DNA from: Clostridiales bacterium
GTDB taxonomy: Bacteria > Bacillota > Clostridia > Saccharofermentanales > Saccharofermentanaceae
DNA length: 60,984 bases
Direction: 5' to 3'
Assembly (NCBI GenBank): GCA_017615755.1
Contig: JAFZZM010000007.1
Span: 1-60,984 of the forward strand
This document shows, piece after piece, positions 51,981-60,219 of the stretch. Within the stretch, counting starts at the first letter, position 1; each line of letters opens with the position of its first letter. A program made the position numbers and the translations under genes. Below the pieces are notes generated by a model that was not told where the DNA came from, did no database searches, and worked only from the letters and a program-made list of their open reading frames with translations.

Positions 51981-52925
51981 ATGAGTTCAAAAAACAAAGA
52001 ATGGCAACCGGCTAAGAAATCAAATTTCAAGCGTCATATCGGTCAGTACTGGCAGATCTACCTGATGCTGGTCATTCCGGTTGTTTACTATGTGATCTTC
52101 CGTTACATCCCGATGTTCGGTAACATCATCGCTTTCAGACGATACAGAGCCGGTGCAAGTATTTTCGGTTCTGAATGGAGCGGACTGAAGTACTTCAAGC
52201 AGTTTATCGGTGACAAGTCCTTCTGGAGAGCATTCAAGAATACTTTGACTCTGAATATCACATATTTGCTTTTCAGATTCCCGTTGACACTGATATTTGC
52301 CCTTTTGATCAACGAGATCAGAAACATCCACTGGAAGAAATTCGTACAGACCGTATCTTATCTTCCGCACTTTATCTCTATGGTTATTGTCTGCGGTATG
52401 ATCAAAGAACTCGTTTCCGCAGGTGGTCCGATCAACTCTTTACTTGCAAGCATCGGCGTTGCAAAGGTAACTTTCCTTTCCGTACCGAAATGGTTCCCTG
52501 CTATCTTCACGATCTCCGGTGTATGGCAGAGCATGGGCTGGGGCACGATCCTTTACCTTGCAGCTATGGCGAATATCAACCCGTCTCTTTACGAAGCGGC
52601 AGCCGTTGACGGTGCCGGTCATTTCCAGAGAGTATGGCATATCACGATCCCGTCCATTCTTCCTACGATCACGACATTGTTGATCCTGGATATCGGTGGT
52701 CTCGTCGGATCCGGCGGTGCTTTTGAAAAGGTATTCCTCCTTTACAACCCGATGATCTATGATTCCGCAGATATCGTATCGACGTACGTATACCGAATGG
52801 GTATCGGATCAGGTAACTACAGTTACGCGACAGCCGTTGGTCTCTTCGAAGGTTTGATCAATCTCACGCTCTTGACGATTGCAAACTTTACTTCCAGGAA
52901 ACTGACAGACAGCAGCTTGTTCTAA
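51981..52925 (+). CDS. Sugar ABC transporter permease, LplB type
   Basis: A 314-residue inner-membrane permease with six helices. VIFRYIPMFGNIIAFRRYR at the start is characteristic of LplB-like permeases, and EAAAVDGAGHFQRVWHITIP is the EAA loop that contacts the ATPase. Such permeases import plant-derived oligosaccharides such as uronides. The ATPase is not encoded here; clostridial systems of this type usually share one MsmX-like ATPase made elsewhere. ATG 51981 follows GGGGAG. First gene of a three-gene operon. Confidence 0.9.
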   Translation: MSSKNKEWQPAKKSNFKRHIGQYWQIYLMLVIPVVYYVIFRYIPMFGNIIAFRRYRAGASIFGSEWSGLKYFKQFIGDKSFWRAFKNTLTLNITYLLFRFPLTLIFALLINEIRNIHWKKFVQTVSYLPHFISMVIVCGMIKELVSAGGPINSLLASIGVAKVTFLSVPKWFPAIFTISGVWQSMGWGTILYLAAMANINPSLYEAAAVDGAGHFQRVWHITIPSILPTITTLLILDIGGLVGSGGAFEKVFLLYNPMIYDSADIVSTYVYRMGIGSGNYSYATAVGLFEGLINLTLLTIANFTSRKLTDSSLF

Positions 52926-52938
52926 GGGGGTGAAAAAA

Positions 52939-53871
52939 ATGGAAAAGAAAAGTTTTATTTCACGTCTTAAAGAACGCCGCGGCGCGATCGGAGGAGGGTC
53001 AAAAGCAACTCCTCTGAAAGTCAGAGAGAACACAGGCTACAAAGTATTCCTGGTATTTAATGCGATCATCATGGGACTTGTAGCAGTGGCTACACTTTAT
53101 CCGTTCCTTTATCTCGTTTCGCAGTCTTTTTCTTCGAGTACGGCATTGACGGAAGGACATACCGGAATCATTCCAAAGGGATTCAACATCGATACATATA
53201 AGACAGTGTTAACCCAGGGCGACTTCCTGAATTACTACAAGAACACGATCATCTATGCAATAGTAGGTACGCTTGCCTCCCTGATTACATCTTCGATTTT
53301 GGCTTACCCGCTCAGTAAGAAAAATCTGAAGGTAACAAGGATCCTGACACCGTTTATCATCTTTACGATGTACTTCGGCGGTGGCTTGATCCCGAACTAC
53401 GTCCTGGTTATCCGTCTGGGCCTGAAAAACACGATGGGCGCGTTTATTCTCCCGATGATGATCAGCACCTACTATGTGCTTTTGATGAAGTCCTTCTTCG
53501 CAGGTACACCTAAGGATCTGGAAGAGGCCGGTGAACTTGACGGACTGAGTAAGTTCGGTGTGTTCTGGAGGATCGCCCTTCCCCTTTCCAAGCCGATCAT
53601 GGCGACGATGACACTGTTCTATGCCGTTATGTACTGGAACAACTGGTATCAGGCTTTCCTGTACTTGAGAAAAGAGAAGTGGCCGGTGGCTTACTATCTG
53701 CAGACTATCATCCGTGGTTCTGCGGCAGCAGGTGACCAGGATCAGCAGAAGGTTGCTTCTAACGTACGATCCTGCAGCATGGTCCTGACCGTACTTCCAA
53801 TCATCCTTGTCTATCCGTTCATTCAGAAATATTACGTGCAGGGCATGATGCTCGGCGGCGTGAAAGAATAA
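52939..53871 (+). CDS. Sugar ABC transporter permease, YtcP type
   Basis: A 310-residue second permease with six helices. It has the usual YtcP-like features: TLYPFLYLVSQSFSSS after the first helix and EEAGELDGLSKFGVFWRIALP as the EAA loop, ending YVQGMMLGGVKE. The N-terminal 35 residues are basic and cytoplasmic. ATG 52939 is preferred to GTG 52930 because AAGGGGGTG lies just upstream. It pairs with the LplB-type permease to form the channel. Confidence 0.9.
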   Translation: MEKKSFISRLKERRGAIGGGSKATPLKVRENTGYKVFLVFNAIIMGLVAVATLYPFLYLVSQSFSSSTALTEGHTGIIPKGFNIDTYKTVLTQGDFLNYYKNTIIYAIVGTLASLITSSILAYPLSKKNLKVTRILTPFIIFTMYFGGGLIPNYVLVIRLGLKNTMGAFILPMMISTYYVLLMKSFFAGTPKDLEEAGELDGLSKFGVFWRIALPLSKPIMATMTLFYAVMYWNNWYQAFLYLRKEKWPVAYYLQTIIRGSAAAGDQDQQKVASNVRSCSMVLTVLPIILVYPFIQKYYVQGMMLGGVKE

Positions 53872-53886
53872 TTACTTTGTTTGTTG

Positions 53887-53916
53887 CCGTCCGGATAAGT
53901 TTGAGGGTCCGGGCGG
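53887..53916 (+). other. Intercistronic stem-loop between permease and binding protein
   Basis: CCGTCCGG (53887-53894) pairs with CCGGGCGG (53909-53916) with one G-T pair and a 14-base loop, not followed by a T run. Hairpins in this position commonly protect the binding-protein message from 3' decay and raise its level over the permeases. Confidence 0.6.
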
Positions 53917-53955
53917 AGCAGAAATAAACATCCACTTTAAATGAGGAGGAAAACT

Positions 53956-55719
53956 ATGAAAACGAAAAGAATTTTAAGCGTTGCTCTTGTTGCTTCCATG
54001 GTTTGTGGAGTAGTCGGTTGTTCTAGTAGTGAGACGACGACTACTGCACCAACAACTATGGCTCCTGATAAGATCGAGACAACAACAACAGCGGCAACAT
54101 CAGAAGGCGAGCCGACTGAGAAGAAAGAAGACTATCAGTATGGCCTGAACACAACTTTCCATTCTGATGATCCGGTAACGTATACCATGTTCTTCAGTGA
54201 TGCTTCTTGGTATGCCATGCAGGACACATGGAAGACAGAAGGTATCTTCAAGAAGCTCGAGGATCTGACGAATGTTCATCTTGACATCATTTCTTATGAT
54301 TCCAGTGACTACATGAACAACGTTACTCTCGACATCAACGCAGGTGAGTCCGCTTACATTATCCCGAAGATCTACGACGACAGTGCTTTTGTCGACGGCG
54401 GCGCGATCGTTCCGATCTCTGACTACGTTCAGTACATGCCGAACTATGTAGATTTCTACAACAAGTACAACATGGCTCCGGACGTAAAGACGATCACCAG
54501 AGCAAATGGTAAGTACTATAAGCTCCCTGGCATGAAGGAAGCTTGCCTTTTGAACTACACATTCGTTATCCGTGAGGATATCTTTAAGGCAGCCGGTGTC
54601 GATGTTGCATCTCAGGAAGCAACATGGACATGGGAAGACCTCCTGGAAGACCTTAAGACAGTAAAGGCTTACATGGTTTCTCAGGGTATGTGCAAAGAAT
54701 CCGATTACATCTGGTCTGACCTGTGGTGCGGTGGTACATCCGGTCATGGTAACGGTGGTAACCTCTTGAACGTTATCGCTACAACATATGACTGCAGCGC
54801 CGGTTGGGGCTTTGAGAACAACTATGGTCTCCGTTATGACCAGGCTAAGGATGAATTCTACTTCAACCCGATCACAGATAACTACAAAGAGTATCTGAAG
54901 ATGGCAAATGCATTTGTTAAGGAAGGTATCCTTGATCCTGAAACATTTACTCAGGAAGATGATACAGCTCAGGATAAGTTCTACCAAGGTAAGACAGTTA
55001 TCATGAGTGTTAACCAGGGTACTGTTGCCGGTACAGAGAGCAAGATGCTCGAGAACCTTGGCGAAGGCAAGTATGAACTGTACTACACCATCCCGCCGAG
55101 AAGTAAGCTCTATAACTACTCTACAGCAGGTAACGCTCGTCTCGAGAACGGCGTTATGATCTCCAAGAAGGCTCTGGATGAGCTGGGCGAAGAAGACTTC
55201 ATTAAGATGCTTCGCTTTGTTGACTGGTTCTGGTACTCCGAGGAAGGTTACACATTCCATAAGTGGGGTATCGAAGGTGAAACATACGAGATCAAAGATG
55301 GCAAGAAGGTCCTCAAGGACGGTTATTGCAACGGCGGTCTGGGCTATGGTAACAATGCAGAAGGAACTCTTACAGACGTACGTCTTAAGTGGGGTTACGG
55401 CGGAGGTAACTTCTTCTATGGTCATACTGTAGCAGAAATGTCCGACAGTTTTACTCCTCAAGTAGCCGGTTTCACAAATTCCAACTTTAAGAATCGTGAG
55501 ACACCGCCGCTTGCTCCGGGTGTTGCTCCGACTGAAGATCAGAACGAGCAGATCAACCTCATTGCTACACCTCTTCTCGACGAAGTAAACTCCTGGTCTT
55601 TGTCTTTCGTAATCGGCCAGAAGGATATCGATGCAGAGTGGGACAATTTTGTTAAAGCTTGTGAAGGCAAGGATTGTGCAAAACTCGTTGAGATCTACAA
55701 CAAGGCATACAAGGGTTAA
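53956..55719 (+). CDS. Extracellular solute-binding lipoprotein
   Basis: A 587-residue ABC binding protein of the LplA type. The signal peptide ends in the lipobox VVGC with Cys22, followed by a Ser/Thr-rich linker (SSSETTTTAPTTM and more) of about 40 residues. The mature domain has the usual two-lobed family 1-like features, with TWTWEDLLEDLKTVK and a Trp/Tyr-rich binding region (WYAMQDTWK, SAGWGFENNYG). The size is typical for binders of oligosaccharides. AGGAGG lies eight bases before ATG 53956. Ligand unknown, probably a uronide oligomer from context. Confidence 0.9.
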   Translation: MKTKRILSVALVASMVCGVVGCSSSETTTTAPTTMAPDKIETTTTAATSEGEPTEKKEDYQYGLNTTFHSDDPVTYTMFFSDASWYAMQDTWKTEGIFKKLEDLTNVHLDIISYDSSDYMNNVTLDINAGESAYIIPKIYDDSAFVDGGAIVPISDYVQYMPNYVDFYNKYNMAPDVKTITRANGKYYKLPGMKEACLLNYTFVIREDIFKAAGVDVASQEATWTWEDLLEDLKTVKAYMVSQGMCKESDYIWSDLWCGGTSGHGNGGNLLNVIATTYDCSAGWGFENNYGLRYDQAKDEFYFNPITDNYKEYLKMANAFVKEGILDPETFTQEDDTAQDKFYQGKTVIMSVNQGTVAGTESKMLENLGEGKYELYYTIPPRSKLYNYSTAGNARLENGVMISKKALDELGEEDFIKMLRFVDWFWYSEEGYTFHKWGIEGETYEIKDGKKVLKDGYCNGGLGYGNNAEGTLTDVRLKWGYGGGNFFYGHTVAEMSDSFTPQVAGFTNSNFKNRETPPLAPGVAPTEDQNEQINLIATPLLDEVNSWSLSFVIGQKDIDAEWDNFVKACEGKDCAKLVEIYNKAYKG

Positions 55720-55754
55720 TGATTTAAAACTTGTGGATGTTTAAATCGCAAAAT

Positions 55755-55805
55755 AACCGCCTCCCTGTGCACCCGGAAACGGGTGTGTGGGAGGCGGTTT
55801 TTTCA
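55755..55805 (+). terminator. Strong terminator of the ABC operon
   Basis: AACCGCCTCCC (55755-55765) pairs with GGGAGGCGGTT (55789-55799). ACCCG and CGGGT (55771-55775 and 55780-55784) close a GAAA loop at the tip, and a run of T residues follows. Confidence 0.93.
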
Positions 55806-55851
55806 TTTGTTGGAAAGGGGGGAGAGATGGGGGGCGGGAACGCGGTTTCGC

Positions 55852-56234
55852 GTGGGTGGTTTTGGAGTGGGAGCCACGTGAAATTTCGATTTTTGCATTT
55901 TGACGTGGGTGGTTTTGGAGCGGGAGCCACGTGAAAATTCGATTTTTGGATTTTGGCGTGGGTGCTTTTGGAGCGGGAGCCACGTGAATTTTCAATTTTT
56001 GCATTTTGACGTGGGTGGTTTTGGAGCGGGAACCACGTGAAAATTCAATTTTCGCATTTTGGCGTGGTTACTTTTGGCGAGGCATACACGTGAATTTTCT
56101 ATTTTTGCATTTTGGCGTGGTTTCTAAAGAAAAATCATCCACGTGATTTTTCGATTTTTGGATTTTGGCGTGGTTTCCGAGTGCAGCCTGAACACGTGAA
56201 ATCGCAGATTTTGGATTTTGGCGTGTTTCCTGAT
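55852..56234. repeat. 53-bp tandem array of inverted-repeat units
   Basis: Units start at 55852, 55905, 55958, 56011, 56064, 56117 and 56170, exactly 53 bases apart, with the start of an eighth at 56223. Each has a variable part of about 20 bases flanked by CGTGG and CCACG (or CACG), then a conserved part of about 30 bases, ACGTGAAAATTCGATTTTTGCATTTTGG with few changes. The conserved part itself has AAAAT/ATTTT and CACG/CGTG inverted repeats. The first four variable parts are almost the same (ttttggagcgggag); the last three are different. No gene lies here. Confidence 0.9.
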
Positions 56235-56241
56235 GAAAAAA

Positions 56242-56268
56242 GGAGTGTCCTTGCGTGACACTCCTTTT
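56242..56268. terminator. Bidirectional terminator next to uxaC
   Basis: GGAGTGTC (56242-56249) pairs with GACACTCC (56257-56264), with A residues before and TTTT after. It ends uxaC transcription on the minus strand and separates it from the repeat array. Confidence 0.85.
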
Positions 56269-56293
56269 GCTGTTTCAAAATTCAGTTGTGTTA

Positions 56294-57712
56294 TCAGTTC
56301 TCTTCGTCCGCGAACATCTTCATGGCGTTGTTGTAGCAGATGTCGGTGACGATCTTGCCGAGGATCTCCATGTGCTTCGGGAACTCGCCGCGCTCGACCA
56401 TGTCGCCGAGGAAGTTGCAGAGGATACGGCGGAAGTATTCGTGACGGGTGTAGGAAAGGAAGCTTCTGGAGTCGGTGAGCATGCCGATGAATCCCGGCAG
56501 GTAGCTCTGCTCGGCAAGCGAGCGGAGATGGTTCTGGATGCCGGACATGTTGTCATTAAACCACCATGCGGATCCGTGCTGGATCTTCATGGGCTTGCTT
56601 CCGTCCTGGAAGCAGCCGATCAGGGTATCGATCATGGCATTGTCATTCGGGTTCAGGCTGTAAAGGATCATGCCCGGGAGCTTGTCGATCATGGTCAGGA
56701 TGCTCATGTAGTTAGCGAGCGGATCAACGAAATCCGCATATCCGGAAATGGCATCAAATCCTGTGTTGATACCGAGGCTTCTGTACGCGGATTCATTGTT
56801 GTCGCGACGGCAGCCGAAGTGCAACTGCATGGTCCAGTTATGCTCTTTATACTCTGTGGCAAAGAAGATCATGATCGCGGTCTTATACTTCGCGATCTCT
56901 TCCTTGGTCAGGCTCTGCTTCGGGTGTGAGATACGCTGCATCAGAACGGCGTTGGCCTCGTCATCGGAGGTCTCCGCAAAGACGAATTTCTCCATGCCGT
57001 GATCGGCCAGACGACAGCCGTGTGTCTCGAAATAATGGATGCGATCACGAAGTGCACGCTTGAGATCGTCCCAGTCCTTGATGTCGATGCCGGTGCTCTT
57101 TCCGAGTGCCTGCAGGTAGTTGGAAAAACCGCCTTTCTCGATATCAACGATGCGGTCCGGACGGAATGCCGGAAGCACGATCGTCTCAAAAAGCGCATCA
57201 TCGGCGATGACCTTGTGCCAACGGAGGTCGTCGATCGGATCATCGGTGGTGCAGAGAAGTTTCACGTTCGATTTCTTGATCAGGCCGCGTGCGGTGAGCT
57301 CGCCGGAAGCAAGCTTTGCGGAAGTGATCTCCCATACCTTTTCGGCATTGGCAGAGGTCAGCGGCTCGGTGATATCGAAGTAGCGTACCAGCTCGAGATT
57401 GCTCCAGTGGTAGAGGGGATTGCCGATGGCACCTTCAAGGACCTTCGCCCAGGCGATAAACTTGTCGTGGTCACTTGCATCACCTGTGATGTACTGTTCG
57501 TCCACTCCGGCGGAACGCATCAGACGCCACTTGTAGTGGTCACCGGAAAGCCAGAGCTGGGTAATGTTTTTGAAGATGATGTCCTGTGCAATGTCTTTCG
57601 CTTCGATGTGACAGTGATAGTCAACGATGGGGCAGTTCTGCGCATAGGTGAAATACAGATTTTCAGCTGTGGCGGAATGCAGTAAAAACTGGTTATTAAT
57701 GAACGTAGCCAT
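56294..57712 (-). CDS. uxaC: Glucuronate isomerase
   Basis: A 472-residue enzyme that converts D-glucuronate to D-fructuronate (and D-galacturonate to D-tagaturonate). VDYHCHIEAKDIAQD near residue 31 is the N-terminal His-x-His metal motif of the amidohydrolase-related UxaC family, LWLSGDHYKWRLMR follows, and LLCTTDDPIDDLRWH, MQLHFGCRRDNN and DSRSFLSYTRHEYFRRILC all match. The length is normal. It is divergent from eda with a candidate GntR operator between. AGGAGG lies before the ATG. With uxuB and uxuA it gives the glucuronate branch; uxaA and uxaB for galacturonate are absent from the window. Confidence 0.93.
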   Translation of the reverse strand: MATFINNQFLLHSATAENLYFTYAQNCPIVDYHCHIEAKDIAQDIIFKNITQLWLSGDHYKWRLMRSAGVDEQYITGDASDHDKFIAWAKVLEGAIGNPLYHWSNLELVRYFDITEPLTSANAEKVWEITSAKLASGELTARGLIKKSNVKLLCTTDDPIDDLRWHKVIADDALFETIVLPAFRPDRIVDIEKGGFSNYLQALGKSTGIDIKDWDDLKRALRDRIHYFETHGCRLADHGMEKFVFAETSDDEANAVLMQRISHPKQSLTKEEIAKYKTAIMIFFATEYKEHNWTMQLHFGCRRDNNESAYRSLGINTGFDAISGYADFVDPLANYMSILTMIDKLPGMILYSLNPNDNAMIDTLIGCFQDGSKPMKIQHGSAWWFNDNMSGIQNHLRSLAEQSYLPGFIGMLTDSRSFLSYTRHEYFRRILCNFLGDMVERGEFPKHMEILGKIVTDICYNNAMKMFADEEN

Positions 57713-57809
57713 AGGAAACCTCCTGGTTGTGAATAAACTTCCCCCGATACAGATATAATAGTATCAGAAAATTGACATGAATCCTATATGGAAGAAAGGA
57801 AAATCATAT

Positions 57810-57838
57810 TGGATTTTTCATGTTCTGTATGCTAGAAT
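57810..57838 (+). promoter_or_regulatory. Promoter region of eda-kdgK with candidate GntR operator
   Basis: TAGAAT (57833-57838) is a fair -10 box, with a weak -35 (TGGATT, 57810-57815) 17 bases upstream. TGTATGCTAG (57826-57835) is the reverse complement of CTAGCATACA, identical to ten bases of the ABC operator at 51858, and overlaps the -10. It may serve the divergent uxaC gene too. The rest of 57713-57892 is AT-rich with no gene. Confidence 0.55.
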
Positions 57839-57892
57839 GTTAGACGAAAAACAGGTGCTTTTCAAGCACGAAAAAAGATGAGGTGAATCAGA

Positions 57893-58528
57893 ATGGATCT
57901 GATGGATAAAATACATGAAGTGGGCATTGTCCCGGTAGTAGTGATCGAGGATGTGAACGATGCGATCCCGACGGCGCGGGCGTTGCTCGATGGCGGGATC
58001 ACGTTTATGGAGATCACGTTCCGGACCTCATGTGCGGCGGAAGCGATCGAGCTGGTCGCGAAGAATGTCCCCGGCATGATCGTGGGCGCGGGTACGGTTC
58101 TGAATGCACGCCAGGCGGAGTCAGCGGTACAGGCCGGCGCGAAGTTTATCGTTTCACCGGGACTCGATGAGGATACGGTGATCTGGTGTCAGGAGCGCGG
58201 CATTCCGGTCTGCCCGGGTTGTGTCACTCCTTCGGAGATCATGAAAGCGATCCATCTCGGACTTGGTGTGGTGAAGTTTTTCCCGGCGAATATCTATGGC
58301 GGTATGAAGGCGATAAAAGCACTTGCGTCTGTTTTCGGTGGTGTGAAGTTCCTGCCGACAGGTGGTGTGAATGCGGAGAATCTTTCTGAGTTTGCTTCGG
58401 AAAAATGCATCATCGCGATCGGCGGCAGCTGGGTATGCACGAAGAAGGATATACTGGAAAAGAACTTCGATAAGATCACGGCGCTGAGCCGTGAGGCAGT
58501 AGAAAAGATCCGCGCGGCCAGGACCTGA
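57893..58528 (+). CDS. eda: KDPG aldolase
   Basis: A 211-residue class I aldolase that splits 2-keto-3-deoxy-6-phosphogluconate into pyruvate and glyceraldehyde-3-phosphate. Glu40 (GGITFMEITFRT) is the general acid/base residue, VGAGTVLNARQAESAVQAGA matches the family core, Lys near 128 in GVVKFFPAN forms the Schiff base, and FLPTGGVNAENL binds phosphate. The next gene, kdgK, makes its substrate and begins 15 bases after the stop. AGGTGAATCAG precedes the ATG. Confidence 0.93.
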   Translation: MDLMDKIHEVGIVPVVVIEDVNDAIPTARALLDGGITFMEITFRTSCAAEAIELVAKNVPGMIVGAGTVLNARQAESAVQAGAKFIVSPGLDEDTVIWCQERGIPVCPGCVTPSEIMKAIHLGLGVVKFFPANIYGGMKAIKALASVFGGVKFLPTGGVNAENLSEFASEKCIIAIGGSWVCTKKDILEKNFDKITALSREAVEKIRAART

Positions 58529-58543
58529 AAAGGAGATATGAAG

Positions 58544-59572
58544 ATGAAGAAAGTACTGACTTTTGGTGAGATCATGTTGAGACTTAAGACGAAGGGGAAC
58601 GAGCGGTTCTTCCAGAGTCCGGAATTTGAAGCGACGTTTGGCGGAGGCGAGGCGAATGTGGCCGTGTCTCTGGCGAACTTTAACATGCCGGTCGAGTACC
58701 TGACGGTGCTGCCGGAAAACACGATCGGTGATGAGTGTCTGGCTGAACTGCGCCGTTTCGGTGTGGGCACGGAGAAGATCCTTCGTGCACCGGGACGTCT
58801 GGGCATCTACTTTCTTGAGACCGGTGCAAACCAAAGACCAAGCAAGGTGATCTACGACCGCGCCGGATCGACGATGGCCGAAGCAAAGGTCGGCGATGTA
58901 GACTGGGAAAGTGCTTTTGAAGGGGTAGACTGGTTCCATATTACGGGAATCACGCCGGCGATCAGCAGAAGCGCGGCAGAGCTCTCGATCGAGGCCGTGA
59001 AGGAAGCGAAGAAGCGTGGCATTACGGTGTCCTGCGATCTGAATTTCAGAAAGAACCTCTGGAAGTACGGTGTGGAAGCGAAGGAGATCATGAGTGAGAT
59101 CACGAAGTATACGGATGTGGTCATTGCTAACGAGGAAGACTGCCAGAAGTCCCTGGGCCTGACGCTGGATGTATCGGTGGAAGAGGGCGCGCTGGATACT
59201 TCGAAATACGAGAAGCTGACGGAGACCGTCATGGCGGCGTATCCGAATGTCAGCAAGGTGGCGGTGACGCTGCGTGAAAGCCATAGTGCCGACCATAACG
59301 GATGGGCGGCGTGCATACGGAGTGCGGAGGGATTCTATGTCAGCAGAAAATACGAGATCCGCGATATCGTGGACCGCGTCGGCGGCGGCGATTCTTTTGG
59401 CGCGGGACTGATCTACGGACTGCGCACATACGGCACGGATGCCGAGGCGCTTGAATTTGCCGTGGCGGCGAGCTGCCTGAAGCACTCGATCCCGGGTGAT
59501 TTCAACCGCGTTTCCGTGAAAGAAGTAGAGACACTCAAAAACGGAGATGCGTCAGGACGCGTCGTTCGATAA
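58544..59572 (+). CDS. kdgK: 2-keto-3-deoxygluconate kinase
   Basis: A 342-residue PfkB-family sugar kinase. [10 protein letters not shown] and [15 protein letters not shown] are the N-terminal substrate motifs, and [17 protein letters not shown] near residue 275 is the C-terminal PfkB signature with the catalytic Asp and anion hole. It phosphorylates 2-keto-3-deoxygluconate, made by UxuA, to the Eda substrate. The family alone does not prove the sugar, but the eda partner and the uronate region do so strongly. ATG 58544 has proper spacing from AAGGAG; 58538 is too close. Confidence 0.9.
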   Translation: MKKVLTFGEIMLRLKTKGNERFFQSPEFEATFGGGEANVAVSLANFNMPVEYLTVLPENTIGDECLAELRRFGVGTEKILRAPGRLGIYFLETGANQRPSKVIYDRAGSTMAEAKVGDVDWESAFEGVDWFHITGITPAISRSAAELSIEAVKEAKKRGITVSCDLNFRKNLWKYGVEAKEIMSEITKYTDVVIANEEDCQKSLGLTLDVSVEEGALDTSKYEKLTETVMAAYPNVSKVAVTLRESHSADHNGWAACIRSAEGFYVSRKYEIRDIVDRVGGGDSFGAGLIYGLRTYGTDAEALEFAVAASCLKHSIPGDFNRVSVKEVETLKNGDASGRVVR

Positions 59573-59593
59573 GTTTTGGACAAAACAAGACAG

Positions 59594-59632
59594 AAAAAAG
59601 CCGGTGGTGCGAAAGCAGACATCGGCTTTTTT
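59594..59632. terminator. Terminator of eda-kdgK, bidirectional
   Basis: AAAAAAGCCGGTG (from 59594) pairs with CATCGGCTTTTTT (to 59632) with one G-T pair. A residues before and T residues after let it act for the converging minus-strand gene as well. Confidence 0.85.
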
Positions 59633-59643
59633 GTCGAGTGAAT

Positions 59644-60081
59644 TCAAAACGGCAGGAGGTTATTCTCCTGACGACGTTTCCTGTCTTCTTCAAGGGCGTG
59701 TAGACGGCGGTCTTCGCAAACTTTGATGGCGATGATGTTTGCGTCTTTCTCGGCAGTCTTTTCGAAAAGATATGCGAAGAAAAGATAGACCAGGATGGCC
59801 AGTATCGGAAGTGAAGCCAGGATAATGGCGGCGTAGTAGCCGTTATAGTACATCTTCGTGACTACGGCTTCGCCGGTGGCCGGATCCGCTCCGTAAATGA
59901 CGGTGGCGCCGAGCCAGCGCGGAAACCACATGATGACCAGAAGCAGAATGAAGATGAATATTCCCCCCAGGATCATCAGGATCTGTTTTTTCGAATCGGT
60001 CATGCGCATGAAGCGCGGGATCTTCTGGCGTTCCAGCTCGAAGGCATCGTGAAAGACTTGTTGTTTGTCCGCAAAACTCAT
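59644..60081 (-). CDS. Hypothetical protein with two membrane helices
   Basis: A 145-residue protein. Two membrane helices (about 33-55, KQILMILGGIFIFILLLVIM, and about 83-105) are joined by an outside loop of about 25 residues (YGADPATGEAVVTKMYY). The N-terminal 30 residues and the last 35 residues (CEDRRLHALEEDRKRRQ) are charged and cytoplasmic. No family recognised. CATTCTTG-TTCC on the plus strand gives a fair GGAAC site for the start. Single gene between two terminators or intergenic regions. Confidence 0.6.
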   Translation of the reverse strand: MSFADKQQVFHDAFELERQKIPRFMRMTDSKKQILMILGGIFIFILLLVIMWFPRWLGATVIYGADPATGEAVVTKMYYNGYYAAIILASLPILAILVYLFFAYLFEKTAEKDANIIAIKVCEDRRLHALEEDRKRRQENNLLPF

Positions 60082-60219
60082 TCTTGTTCCTCTACTTTTT
60101 CCTTATTCCGCAACGATTCTCTTCTTTCTCCCGGCTTCATTGTAATCGATACGGAAATAGAAATCTATAAGATAAGTGACATCTTTAGAAAAAGATTAAG
60201 ATTTGCAAGAAGAATGCTG

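Noticed and set aside
54100..55461. 453-codon open frame on the minus strand
   Set aside because: Antisense of the solute-binding protein gene; no motifs, no start signal.
55741..56004. Short open frames on both strands across the repeat array
   Set aside because: They arise because 53-bp repeats and the terminator lack stops in some frames; the products are low-complexity and lack ribosome binding sites.
55852..56234. CRISPR array
   Set aside because: Conserved and variable parts alternate, but the first four variable parts are nearly identical, they are only about 20 bases long and flanked by inverted arms, and no cas gene is in the window.
58154..59485. 443-codon open frame on the minus strand
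   Set aside because: Antisense of eda and kdgK; Arg/His-rich composition typical of shadow frames in this base composition.
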